Shown: one piece after another, positions 55,591 to 63,641 of the stretch
Layout of the letters: each line of letters begins with the position of its first letter
Position numbering within the stretch: position 1 is the first letter of the stretch
NCBI GenBank assembly: GCA_017430835.1
Contig: JAFRMD010000082.1
Coordinates: 21,571 to 85,570, forward strand
Direction: 5' to 3'
DNA: 64,000 nucleotides
DNA from: Methanosphaera sp.
GTDB lineage: Archaea > Methanobacteriota > Methanobacteria > Methanobacteriales > Methanobacteriaceae
Position numbers and translations under genes: made by a program
Notes under the pieces: model-generated
What the model was told of the DNA's origin: nothing
Seen by the model: only the letters and a program-made list of their open reading frames with translations
The model's database searches: none

Positions 55591-55774
55591 ATTAATCAGG
55601 TGTCTGCTGAATAATTACTTTTAAGGATTATATTATATAATTCAATATGTATTATTATGTATAATATGTATTAAATTAAATAATACTATTGATATGTATT
55701 ATTCTTATTAATAGATTAGGTATGGATCTACCGACAAAAAATAAGTAAAGAAAAAAAGGAGTTCAAAATTAGTA

Positions 55775-56671
55775 TTATTCTCTTACCATAGTTCCAATAC
55801 CATCTTTAGTGAAGATTTCAAGAAGTATGGAATGTTCTAAACGACCATCAAGTATATGTGCTGTTTTAACACCATTTTCCACAGCATTAATACAGGTTTC
55901 CACTTTAGGAATCATACCACCAGAGATAACACCATCTTTTATAAGTTCTCTTAATTCATCCACACGAATACGGCGAATAAGACTCTCAGGATCATTTGGA
56001 TCAGTAAGAATACCGGGAACATCAGTTAGAACCACTAACTTTTCAGCATCAACTTCAGAAGCTATAGAACCAGCCACAGTATCAGCATTTAAGTTTAAAG
56101 TGTTACCTTTTTCATCAATACCTATAGGTGAAATTACAGGGATATAATTTTCATCAGTTAAAACATCAATAACTCTTCTATTGACTTTATCAATTTTTCC
56201 AACATAACCAAGGTCCACTTCTAATATTTCACCGTTATCTTGTGTAATTTTTGTTGGATCCCTTTTAGAGGATTGGATAAGATAATCATCTTTTCCACTA
56301 ATACCAATACTTCGTCCACCATGTAAACCAAGTTTTGAAACAATTTCCGTGTTAATTTTACCAACAAGTACCATTTTAATTATTTCCAGTGTTTCAGAGT
56401 CAGTTACTCTGAGTCCTCCAATAAATTTTGGTTCTTTACCCATTTTATCCATACTGCGGGAAATTTCGGGTCCTCCACCATGAACAACAATAGGTTGCAT
56501 ACCCACATACTTAAGCAGTACGGTGTCTCTTGCGGTTGAGCTCATAGCTGCCTCATCAATCATTGCATGACCACCATACTTAATCATTATCTTCTTTCCA
56601 TGAAACTTCTTAATATATGGTAAAGCTTCAATTAAAACGTGACTAATATCTGTTGGTTTATATTCTACCAT
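55775..56671 (-). CDS. argB: Acetylglutamate kinase
   Basis: This 298-aa amino-acid kinase is step 2 of arginine synthesis. It has [14 protein letters not shown] (ATP phosphate-binding Lys), [63 protein letters not shown] and [39 protein letters not shown]. The length and N-terminal extension resemble the arginine-sensitive hexameric class, but feedback control is inference. Ribosome-binding site GAGG precedes the ATG. It lies 36 bases downstream of argJ. Confidence 0.97.
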   Translation of the reverse strand: MVEYKPTDISHVLIEALPYIKKFHGKKIMIKYGGHAMIDEAAMSSTARDTVLLKYVGMQPIVVHGGGPEISRSMDKMGKEPKFIGGLRVTDSETLEIIKMVLVGKINTEIVSKLGLHGGRSIGISGKDDYLIQSSKRDPTKITQDNGEILEVDLGYVGKIDKVNRRVIDVLTDENYIPVISPIGIDEKGNTLNLNADTVAGSIASEVDAEKLVVLTDVPGILTDPNDPESLIRRIRVDELRELIKDGVISGGMIPKVETCINAVENGVKTAHILDGRLEHSILLEIFTKDGIGTMVRE

Positions 56672-56707
56672 AATACCTCTTCCTCCAAGTTTTTTTCTTC
56701 TCTTTTT

Positions 56708-57904
56708 TTATGTTGTATATTCAGCGTTAATTCTCACATAATCATAAGTTAAGTCACAACCATAAGCCGTAGCACTTTCGTTTCCATCATGTAAATCGAC
56801 GGTTATGATGATTGTTTCTTTCTTCATAACTTCCTCTGCAGACTCAAGTAGTTCAGGATTATCATAGGTTGTAACGTTACCCTTATCAACTATGACAATA
56901 TCTTCATTTTCATCTCCAATACTGATTGACACATTATCAGGGTCAAAGTCTACCCCTGAATAACCCATTGCACTAATAATTCTTCCCCAGTTAGGGTCTG
57001 CCCCGGCAACTGCAGTTTTAACAAGGCTGCTTGAAACAATACTTTTAGATATGCATATTGCATCATCAAGAGTTTGAGCTCCATTTGCTCTTACTTCCAT
57101 GAACTTCTTAGCACCTTCACCATCACGTGCAATCTGTTTTGCAAGACTAATGCACACATAATCCAATGCTTCCTGGAAATTAGAATCATATGCTCCTTCT
57201 TTTTCATTAGTACTCATAAGAAGTACTGTATCGTTTGTACTTTCATCTCCATCTACAACAACCATGTTAAATGACTTTTTAACACTTTCACGTAATGCTT
57301 CTTGCATAACTTCCTGTGGAACTTTAAGGTCTGTTGTAATAAATCCTAGCATGGTTCCCATGTTTGGTGCAATCATACCAGAACCTTTGCAAATACCAGC
57401 TACTTTAAATGTTGTGCCATCATCTAATGAATGTTCTACGGCACATTCCTTTGGAACGAGATCTGTTGTAAGAATGGCATTTGCTGCTGCATCCGCATTT
57501 AACCGACTGTTTCCAAGTAAACTGAGGGATTGTGTTGCTACTGGTTTAAGTATATCCATAGGCATTTGTCGTCCGATAACACCAGTGGATGCAACTGCAA
57601 CTTCTTCTACTGGAATATTTAATGTATCTGCTGTTAGTTGTGCAAGTTCTAATCCTTTTTTAATTCCATCTTCCTTGGTGTAGCAGTTTGCATTTCCACT
57701 GTTAACTATGATGGCTGATATCTTACCATTTTCCAAGTGTTTTTTTGTTATGTCTATTGGTGCTGCATAGACCTTGTTTTTCGTATAAACTCCTACTGCA
57801 GTAGAATTTTCATGGTATATTATAGTAACACCATATTTACCTTCCTTGTATCCGCTTGCCTGAATGGAGTCTATAGAACAAATTCCTTTATCTAAAATTT
57901 TCAT
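56708..57904 (-). CDS. argJ: Glutamate N-acetyltransferase / amino-acid acetyltransferase (ArgJ)
   Basis: This 398-aa autoprocessing enzyme moves acetyl between N-acetylornithine and glutamate, making the arginine pathway cyclic. Oxyanion residues lie in VASTGVIGRQMPM. The self-cleavage site with its Thr nucleophile is in NAILTTDLVPK, next to KGSGMIAPNMGTMLGFITTD. C-terminal DPNWGRIISAMGYSGVDF is also conserved. Whether it also accepts acetyl-CoA (bifunctional form) is not clear. GGAG lies 11 bases before the ATG. It heads the arginine gene run. Confidence 0.96.
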   Translation of the reverse strand: MKILDKGICSIDSIQASGYKEGKYGVTIIYHENSTAVGVYTKNKVYAAPIDITKKHLENGKISAIIVNSGNANCYTKEDGIKKGLELAQLTADTLNIPVEEVAVASTGVIGRQMPMDILKPVATQSLSLLGNSRLNADAAANAILTTDLVPKECAVEHSLDDGTTFKVAGICKGSGMIAPNMGTMLGFITTDLKVPQEVMQEALRESVKKSFNMVVVDGDESTNDTVLLMSTNEKEGAYDSNFQEALDYVCISLAKQIARDGEGAKKFMEVRANGAQTLDDAICISKSIVSSSLVKTAVAGADPNWGRIISAMGYSGVDFDPDNVSISIGDENEDIVIVDKGNVTTYDNPELLESAEEVMKKETIIITVDLHDGNESATAYGCDLTYDYVRINAEYTT

Positions 57905-57966
57905 AATTTTTATTGCTCCTTAATTAAAATATATTATTAAAAAATAGGATGAAATAGGGTGAAGAG

Positions 57967-58350
57967 TTATGTGTTATTTTTATAAGTGTTTTCTGTAGTA
58001 TATCTGTTACCTTCAGAACTTCCTTCATTTGAACCAGAACTACTTGAACCACTACCGGAATAACCAGATGAACTACTGCTTTTGTATTTGTTATAAGAAT
58101 TTCCGGATGAACCGCTTGAGTAACTGTTCTTATAATTGTTTGAGTAACTGCTACTTTGCTGGTAACTGTTACTACTTGATGAGGTAGGTAACTTGCTCGT
58201 GTCATTGGTAAGGTTTAATGAACTGTTATCATACCGGTACTCTTCTGGGAGGTCTATTTGAATAAAAGCAGATGCAATTGAGCCACAAATAAGTGCTACT
58301 ACTGCAACCACTAATACTATTAATATTCTTGATTTTAATTCACCTTTAAT
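57967..58350 (-). CDS. Secreted Ser/Tyr/Gly-rich protein, apparent ATT start
   Basis: This protein of about 127 aa has a signal peptide followed by a low-complexity region of Ser, Asn, Tyr and Gly (SSYSNNYKNSYSSGSSG). The first conventional in-frame start is GTG at 58311, which would give VAVVALICGS with no basic residue before the hydrophobic stretch. A perfect GGAGG at 58358-58362 is followed by seven bases and ATT (58348-58350), yielding M-KGELKSRILIVLVVAVVALICGS, a proper basic-hydrophobic signal sequence. The function is unknown; the composition suggests an extracellular or wall-associated role. It follows the GGDD-domain gene, its stop being 18 bases away. Confidence 0.68.
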   Translation of the reverse strand: MKGELKSRILIVLVVAVVALICGSIASAFIQIDLPEEYRYDNSSLNLTNDTSKLPTSSSSNSYQQSSSYSNNYKNSYSSGSSGNSYNKYKSSSSSGYSGSGSSSSGSNEGSSEGNRYTTENTYKNNT

Positions 58351-58368
58351 ATTAATACCTCCATATCA

Positions 58369-59580
58369 TTAACTGATTAATACTGCTACTATTAATGCAA
58401 TAATCATCGCTATAAATCCTAACCAAACGTTTCCTGTATTGCTACCAATAATGGTAAGGGCAAATACAAATATGAAAACAAGTGCTAAGGTTAGTTTTCT
58501 GTTTTGAATGTAATCTAGTGCAGATCGTGTAAATTCGGATGGTATGTAATATGAGTATATACCATTAGCTAGTTCAAATACTATGACTGGAGTGTCTTCA
58601 TTTATTTTAAGATTGTCTGATAGGTGTGCGTTTTCTCCAGCTTCTCTTCTACTTCTTCCTATTCCTATTCTTAGGTTTAATCCTTTATTCATTGCATACC
58701 AAGCACAGTCTAATCCTGTTTTTAGTGCAATTTCTTTGTTTGGGAAATTGATTATTAAATCGTCTCCGCCAACACGGTATCCTTCAATTTTTCCTTCACT
58801 TTCATTTTCTATGTAAGTGTTAATGTCATTCATTATTTCAATCAGGTTATCTTTACCATATTTAGAAATAAATCCTGTGGAATCCTTTGCATCAATGTAC
58901 ATGAAGTTATCAATAGTTTTTGCAGGAAGGTCTACTTTTTCTATTGTAGGTGTGGTTTCGAATATTATTCCATATTCTCCTCCAAGTTTTGTAAATCCTA
59001 CACCAGATGTTGGGCCTATTTCGTTGTTCATTTCTATTGCTCTTTCAATAGATGCTGCACCTGTCATACCTACTGATGCTCTAACGTTACAACCTTGACT
59101 CATACCCATTGAAATCATTCTTATTGCAAGTCTGATTCCATCCTTTTTTGAGGGCATTTGTGAAACAAGTTCTGTGTTACCTTTTTCAACAATTTTTCCA
59201 TTGGCTTCTTCCACCATCTGAGCAAATGTTTCCATAATCGGGGATGGTTGGAATAATTCAATGTATAAGTAACGGTCATTACCCATAATAATGTTACTAA
59301 GAAGAGCATATTCATTGATGCTGTCCTCAGCCTTTTTGATTTCAATAAATTTTCTATTCTGTGGTAAGTCACGTGGGTCTAATTCTTGTTCAAGGTTATC
59401 AAATATTGTTTTACTATTTATTGTAGCAGGTTTGATTTCTACAAGCATAGTTTTGGTAACGTTAATAAGTGAAACGTATTCTGTTTCTAAATCATTTGTT
59501 GCAAAGTATTTGGTTCCTATGCTGACAACTCGGTGGCCTAATAAACGACTAAATAATCCTGTCATTATATTTAAAGCCAT
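58369..59580 (-). CDS. Membrane-anchored GGDD palm-domain protein (GTP-cyclohydrolase-III/GGDEF-like)
   Basis: This 403-aa protein is mainly soluble with two C-terminal membrane helices (about 363-379 and 385-402). Residues 226-322 resemble the palm domain of archaeal GTP cyclohydrolase III and nucleotide cyclases: a metal-binding strand FMYIDAKDSTGFISKYGKD, the hairpin YRVGGDDLIINFP (GGDD at 271-274), and LRIGIGRSRREAGENAHLSD. Residues 145-210 (GIRLAIRMISMGMSQGCNVRASVGMTG) may be a second such domain. It could bind GTP or make a nucleotide signal; that is inference. The start is ATG at 59580, ten bases after GGAGG that also encodes the end of the upstream NYN gene. Confidence 0.7.
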   Translation of the reverse strand: MALNIMTGLFSRLLGHRVVSIGTKYFATNDLETEYVSLINVTKTMLVEIKPATINSKTIFDNLEQELDPRDLPQNRKFIEIKKAEDSINEYALLSNIIMGNDRYLYIELFQPSPIMETFAQMVEEANGKIVEKGNTELVSQMPSKKDGIRLAIRMISMGMSQGCNVRASVGMTGAASIERAIEMNNEIGPTSGVGFTKLGGEYGIIFETTPTIEKVDLPAKTIDNFMYIDAKDSTGFISKYGKDNLIEIMNDINTYIENESEGKIEGYRVGGDDLIINFPNKEIALKTGLDCAWYAMNKGLNLRIGIGRSRREAGENAHLSDNLKINEDTPVIVFELANGIYSYYIPSEFTRSALDYIQNRKLTLALVFIFVFALTIIGSNTGNVWLGFIAMIIALIVAVLIS

Positions 59581-59581
59581 T

Positions 59582-60622
59582 TTATCGTTTACCTCCACGT
59601 TCTACGGAAACTTCAAATTGTCCTGGTTTTTCCATTAACATACTAGGTTTCACTGATACTATTGGGAATTTCCATGTTCCAAGTCTTGCAGCCATTGTAC
59701 TTGCAATATTTCTGGAGTTATGTTTTATGAATGAGTAATCAGTGTCGTTGATTATTATGTTTAGGTTGTATGGGGATTCTTCTAGTACTTCATCAGAGTA
59801 TATGATACTTAATTCAAATGTTCCTGGTCTTGTAAACAAGTCATTACGTACTGCAACAAGTGGGGAATGGTCAAGATTTAACTTGTTTCGTACAGTAACT
59901 GCTATTGTTCCCGCATTTTTTACTGCTTCTTTGTAATCTTTTGGATTAACAAGTACAAATATTAGGAAGTCTGAGTCTTCAATATCGTCATCTACAAAAC
60001 TAACCATTTTGTTAAGTAGTGGAACTTTCATGAAGAAACTTTCTAATTTTGAATCAATAGCATTTTCGTCCTCGTTACTTACTCTGTTAATAGCTTCCTG
60101 TGCAACTGCTAAACCAGAGAATTTTCGATTTTTCTTTGACTTGTATACGTCAAATCCTCTTGTTTCGAATTCATTTAATGATTTAGAACAGATTTTTTGC
60201 AATAAGTTTTTAACTTTTTTAGGTGGTGCCGGTTTACCTATTTGGAAACGACCATTTTTTACTCGGTAAGGTAGCCTTCTGCTGTTAATATCCTGGAATT
60301 CATCCTGATAGTCTCTGAAGAAATCATTAGATAATATTTTTGCATCTTTTTCATATGCAAGATTTAGGATGTAATGGTCCGCTATTGTACCGGCAGGTAC
60401 TGGGAAGACTTCTTCGTTTTGTATCATTTCATTAAAGCCATCTTTATCATCAATTTCATGTCTTAATGGTGCATCAGATAGTACTATTGGTTCGTGTCCT
60501 AACTTTTTAAGAGTATCTATGGCCACTTTTAATGTTTTTAAACTTGGTGTAACCTTTCCTGTTTCTTCATCGGCTTGTTGTCCGTAATAGGCTACATTTG
60601 ATCCATCAACAATAATTTTCAA
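59582..60622 (-). CDS. NYN-domain (Zc3h12a-like) ribonuclease
   Basis: This protein of about 346 aa has an N-terminal PIN-like NYN nuclease domain: KIIVDGSNVAYYGQQ (Asp 6), PAGTIADHYILNLAYEKDAKILSNDFFRDYQ (Asp 82, 100 and 104). The last segment is the exact pattern of the Zc3h12a/MCPIP1 RNase family. The middle is basic (PPKKVKNLLQKICSK). The C-terminal 160 aa form an unknown domain with VNPKDYKEAVKNAGTIAVTVRNK. The frame begins at an ATG (60640), but GGTGAT inside it sits 7 bases before TTG at 60622, giving MKIIVDGSN, the family start. One base separates it from the GGDD gene, so they are coupled. Confidence 0.82.
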   Translation of the reverse strand: MKIIVDGSNVAYYGQQADEETGKVTPSLKTLKVAIDTLKKLGHEPIVLSDAPLRHEIDDKDGFNEMIQNEEVFPVPAGTIADHYILNLAYEKDAKILSNDFFRDYQDEFQDINSRRLPYRVKNGRFQIGKPAPPKKVKNLLQKICSKSLNEFETRGFDVYKSKKNRKFSGLAVAQEAINRVSNEDENAIDSKLESFFMKVPLLNKMVSFVDDDIEDSDFLIFVLVNPKDYKEAVKNAGTIAVTVRNKLNLDHSPLVAVRNDLFTRPGTFELSIIYSDEVLEESPYNLNIIINDTDYSFIKHNSRNIASTMAARLGTWKFPIVSVKPSMLMEKPGQFEVSVERGGKR

Positions 60623-60689
60623 AAGATCACCTTTTTTCATATTTTTTTTTATTCATTTTTTTAAATCTGTTCTTTTTTGATAGTATTTA

Positions 60690-60700
60690 TTTATATATTT
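60690..60700 (-). promoter_or_regulatory. TATA-box candidate for the NYN-GGDD operon
   Basis: On the minus strand, AAATATATAAA lies about 70 bases before the TTG start of the NYN gene. It would put the transcription start near 60665 and leave a leader with the GGTGAT site. It is good by archaeal TATA consensus, but the region is very AT-rich. Confidence 0.4.
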
Positions 60701-60731
60701 TTCTTAATATTTATCTTTTTAATTAATATAA

Positions 60732-61463
60732 TTATGGTGGTGTAAGTTCTTTTTTAGTACCATCATAATTATTTAAAGTAATAGTCACATCATCTTCTTT
60801 GATTTCAATAATGTTAAAAGAAGGATGGGTATTTCCACGAAGCTTCATACTACTAACGGTGCCTGCTGTAACAAATATGGTGTTTTTCATTTTCCACACA
60901 TGTGGAACATGTTTATGTCCAGACAATACAAGGTTAACATCATTTTCAAGTAAGGTTAACAGTATGTCACCAGCGTCACTAAGAACGTTGCGTTCACGAC
61001 CAGTATTTGGAACTGAAATGATGTGATGGTGAAATGTAATGATTATAAAGTAACCTTTATCTTCAGCATCTTCAATTTCTTTTTCCATGAAGCGTTTCTG
61101 TAATCTACCAATCTTTCCATGTCCAAGGTCAGGTTCACTACTATCTAAACCAATGATTTTTATTTTTTCATTATCTAAATCAATGGAACTGTAACGTTTT
61201 CCAATCAAGTCTTCAAAAACATCATTTCCCGTATTACGTGCATCATGATTGCCCGGAACAACAATGGTCGGGGGAATGATTAAATCAAGATATTCCTTAG
61301 CCTTAACATACTCTCTGTAATAGCCTTGATTAGTCAAATCACCAGATATAACAACTGCTGCAGGTTTTAGCTTATTAATCTTTTCGATAGTGCTTAATAA
61401 AATATCTTCCTTAAACTGAAGATAACCCACATGCAAATCTGACATATGGACAATGACAGTCAT
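60732..61463 (-). CDS. Metallophosphoesterase
   Basis: This 243-aa calcineurin-like phosphoesterase has the full metal set: MSDLHVG (DxH, residues 8-14), VVISGDLTNQG (GD), IVVPGNHDA (GNHD), ITFHHHIISV (His), and LVLSGHKHVPHVW (GHxH). Relatives hydrolyse phosphodiesters including cyclic nucleotides. The substrate is not known, but its position just upstream of the NYN/GGDD pair is suggestive. One base separates its ATG from the stop of the NAC gene, indicating coupling with that gene. Confidence 0.9.
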   Translation of the reverse strand: MTVIVHMSDLHVGYLQFKEDILLSTIEKINKLKPAAVVISGDLTNQGYYREYVKAKEYLDLIIPPTIVVPGNHDARNTGNDVFEDLIGKRYSSIDLDNEKIKIIGLDSSEPDLGHGKIGRLQKRFMEKEIEDAEDKGYFIIITFHHHIISVPNTGRERNVLSDAGDILLTLLENDVNLVLSGHKHVPHVWKMKNTIFVTAGTVSSMKLRGNTHPSFNIIEIKEDDVTITLNNYDGTKKELTPP

Positions 61464-61464
61464 C

Positions 61465-61836
61465 TTAGGATAACCTCATAATAGCTTCTGCTAAATCTCC
61501 ATCAGCTTCTTCTAAAGCCTTTTTAGCTTCATCCTTGGATACACCAGTTTGTGATGCAACAAGATCGATATCATCATCATAAATTTCTAAAACTTCTTCA
61601 ACACTTGAATCTGAACCTTTTATACGTTCTTCAGCATCACCAACAATTTGGTAAGTTTCTTGTCCCATTGCCTTCATAATGCTAACTTCAGCATTTTTTA
61701 TAACAATTTCCTTATCCTTGAGGGTAATGACAACTTGTTCAACATCTTCAAGGTCTCTCATGTTCATACCCATCTTTTTCATCTGTTTTTCCATCTGTCT
61801 TAACTGTTTTTTATTCATTTTTCCACCAGGAAACAT
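61465..61836 (-). CDS. nac: Nascent polypeptide-associated complex protein (NAC alpha)
   Basis: This 123-aa archaeal NAC binds nascent chains at the ribosome as a homodimer. It begins MFPGGKMNKKQLRQMEKQMKKMGM (ribosome-contact helix), then the beta-barrel NAC domain VEQVVITLKDKEIVIKNAEVSIMKAMGQETYQIVGDAEER. It ends with a UBA helix set DIDLVASQTGVSKDEAKKALEEADGDLAEAIMRLS. GGAGG lies 10 bases before the ATG. The metallophosphoesterase gene follows after one base. Confidence 0.97.
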   Translation of the reverse strand: MFPGGKMNKKQLRQMEKQMKKMGMNMRDLEDVEQVVITLKDKEIVIKNAEVSIMKAMGQETYQIVGDAEERIKGSDSSVEEVLEIYDDDIDLVASQTGVSKDEAKKALEEADGDLAEAIMRLS

Positions 61837-62185
61837 AAGTAAAAATCCTCCATTAATTAAACATTAATATATACTATATATATTATATCATTTTGATAGT
61901 ATTTAAAATACGCCTAAATATTTACTTTAAAAAAATATAAAATAAAAAATAAATCCTAATTTTACTGACAAATAAGCTAAAATAAACTATATAAATATTT
62001 TCATATGTATTAAACTGTTAATTCATGTCATTCTTAACTAGTTTTAGTTTAATCGTATTCTAATTTTTAAAATTTCTATATGTTTGATTCTTTCCAATTA
62101 TATGTTTAATGTTGAGGAAAAAATATAGAAATTTTGAAGGACAACTCCTAAAAAAATAAAAGAGTATTCAATTAGGGGAGGGGGA
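61837..62185. other. Intergenic region upstream of NAC gene
   Basis: This gap of about 350 AT-rich bases holds the promoter of the NAC unit and the 3' end of the DUF2304 gene, both on the minus strand. A TATA-like run (TATATATTATAT) lies near 61876-61890. No RNA gene, repeat or credible ORF is seen. Confidence 0.4.
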
Positions 62186-62521
62186 TTAATCATCATCTTC
62201 ATGTTCTTTAATTGCAAGTTTGCTGACAAGATCATTAATTCTTTTGTTTTGTTTTTCGATTTTGTTGTACAGTTTGAACATGACATAGAATGAAAATATT
62301 GCATAAATTATGTATAATGCGTCAAGTCCTCTTCCCAGTCCGAATGTATGAGCTATGTGGGTAGTAATATTAGGGTAGAATGTTATAATTATTACTCCTA
62401 TCCATATAATGTCCCATGAAAGAAATATTAATAAATTGAATGATTCATTTTTGTATTGTCTTATTCCAATAATTATTGCAACAAGACTAATGATTAAAGC
62501 AACTATTTGGTAAGTAAACAT
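62186..62521 (-). CDS. DUF2304 membrane protein
   Basis: This 111-aa protein has three hydrophobic helices (residues 4-20, 31-50 and about 66-87) and a charged C-terminal coiled-coil-like segment (KLYNKIEKQNKRINDLVSKLAIKE). FGLGRGLDALYIIYAIF is the DUF2304 hallmark. Genes of this family are usually beside a dolichol-phosphate-sugar glycosyltransferase, exactly as here (18 bases away), and may anchor or modulate it. AAGG lies before the ATG. Confidence 0.85.
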   Translation of the reverse strand: MFTYQIVALIISLVAIIIGIRQYKNESFNLLIFLSWDIIWIGVIIITFYPNITTHIAHTFGLGRGLDALYIIYAIFSFYVMFKLYNKIEKQNKRINDLVSKLAIKEHEDDD

Positions 62522-62538
62522 AATAAATCAAACCTTTC

Positions 62539-63249
62539 TTATTTTTTGAGAGTTTCATTAAGAAATTCTAATACTATTTTTATACCGACAAGGGTGTTTG
62601 TTCCCTTTTGGATTGTTCTTTCATCATATATTGTTGTCATTGGAACTTCTAATAGGCGTAACTCTTTTCTTTTTATTTCACCAATGATTTCGGATGAAAC
62701 ACCATATTGTGGAGACTTCAAATCCAATAAACGTGCAGTTTCTGCAGTGAATGCTCTTAAACCAGACTGTGAATCTGTAACCCTTTTTCCCTGAAAAATG
62801 TAGGTTATATGATTCATGAGGGTATTTCCAAATTTACGACCTGCAGGCATGTCGTTGAAGTCACGTGAAGCTATAACAATATCGGCAATTCCGTCCTGTA
62901 ATGGCGGATACATAGCATATAAATCATCAGGATTATGCTGACCATCAGCATCAAAAGTAATCATTATATCAGCACCTTTACTGAGGGCAGCTTCAATACC
63001 AGTTTTTATTGCCCCACCTAAGCCCACATTAATAAGATGTCTGTAATGATAAACCATCGGATTAAATTTCTTAACTAGTTTTCTTGCAATTTTGGGACTA
63101 TTGTCTGTTGATCCATCATCTATTATCAATACTTTAAATCCTCTTGTCACAAGACCTGTTACAACTTCTTCCAAAGTTTCCTCCTCATTGTAACATGATA
63201 ATATGATGTAAATGTTTGATGTAATTGGTGGAATATTGTTTTTGTTCAT
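62539..63249 (-). CDS. Family 2 glycosyltransferase (dolichol-phosphate sugar synthase-like)
   Basis: This 236-aa GT-A enzyme makes or uses polyprenyl-phosphate sugars for surface glycans. It has YIILSCYNEEETLEEVV, VLIIDDGSTDNSPKIA, the DxD metal site in ITFDADGQHNPDDL, and VIASRDFNDMPAGRKFGNTLMNHITYIFQGKRVTDSQSGLRAF (DPM1/GtrB-like acceptor loop). No membrane helices are present in it, so the adjacent DUF2304 protein may tether it. GAGG lies 9 bases before the ATG. Confidence 0.93.
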   Translation of the reverse strand: MNKNNIPPITSNIYIILSCYNEEETLEEVVTGLVTRGFKVLIIDDGSTDNSPKIARKLVKKFNPMVYHYRHLINVGLGGAIKTGIEAALSKGADIMITFDADGQHNPDDLYAMYPPLQDGIADIVIASRDFNDMPAGRKFGNTLMNHITYIFQGKRVTDSQSGLRAFTAETARLLDLKSPQYGVSSEIIGEIKRKELRLLEVPMTTIYDERTIQKGTNTLVGIKIVLEFLNETLKK

Positions 63250-63321
63250 TATTATAATCCTCTAATATAATGATTTTTATCATATAATATGTATGATTCT
63301 TGACATTTATTAAACTATTTT

Positions 63322-63633
63322 TTAAATGTAAATATTACTTCCCAATATTAACATAGTTAAAACCAATAGTAGAAAACTTAATATGAAATAATATAAGAAT
63401 AATTTCCAGTTTCTATTTTCATCTCTAGTAAAGTAAGTGTAAATAAGCAAAATTAATGACAGGAATAGATTAAACTCATAAAATAATATGTTTGCACCAA
63501 AAAGTGGAACGTTCTTGTTTAATAGAAACATGTGAATAATGGGTAAAGTAAAAATGATACTCATTATTAACATATACGTTTTTAAATATATTCGGGTAAT
63601 TTTTTTAGCTAAAATACTCTTATTTTCAGGCAT
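63322..63633 (-). CDS. Small membrane protein, unknown function
   Basis: This protein of about 103 aa has three predicted helices: TYMLIMSIIFTLPIIHMFLL, ANILFYEFNLFLSLILLIYTYF and FLYYFILSFLLLVLTMLILGS. It starts with the polar KSILAKKITRIYLK. No family is recognised. A GTG at 63645 is possible but overlaps the upstream stop; ATG at 63633 follows GAGTGAT. It is directly downstream of the flavoprotein cut by the window edge, so the two share a transcript. Confidence 0.6.
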   Translation of the reverse strand: MPENKSILAKKITRIYLKTYMLIMSIIFTLPIIHMFLLNKNVPLFGANILFYEFNLFLSLILLIYTYFTRDENRNWKLFLYYFILSFLLLVLTMLILGSNIYI

Positions 63634-63641
63634 GGGACTAA

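Noticed and set aside
57924..58205. 93-aa minus-strand frame overlapping the Ser-rich gene
   Set aside because: Alternative frame of the low-complexity Ser/Tyr region, with no start signal; the frame at 57967-58350 has a signal peptide and ribosome-binding site.
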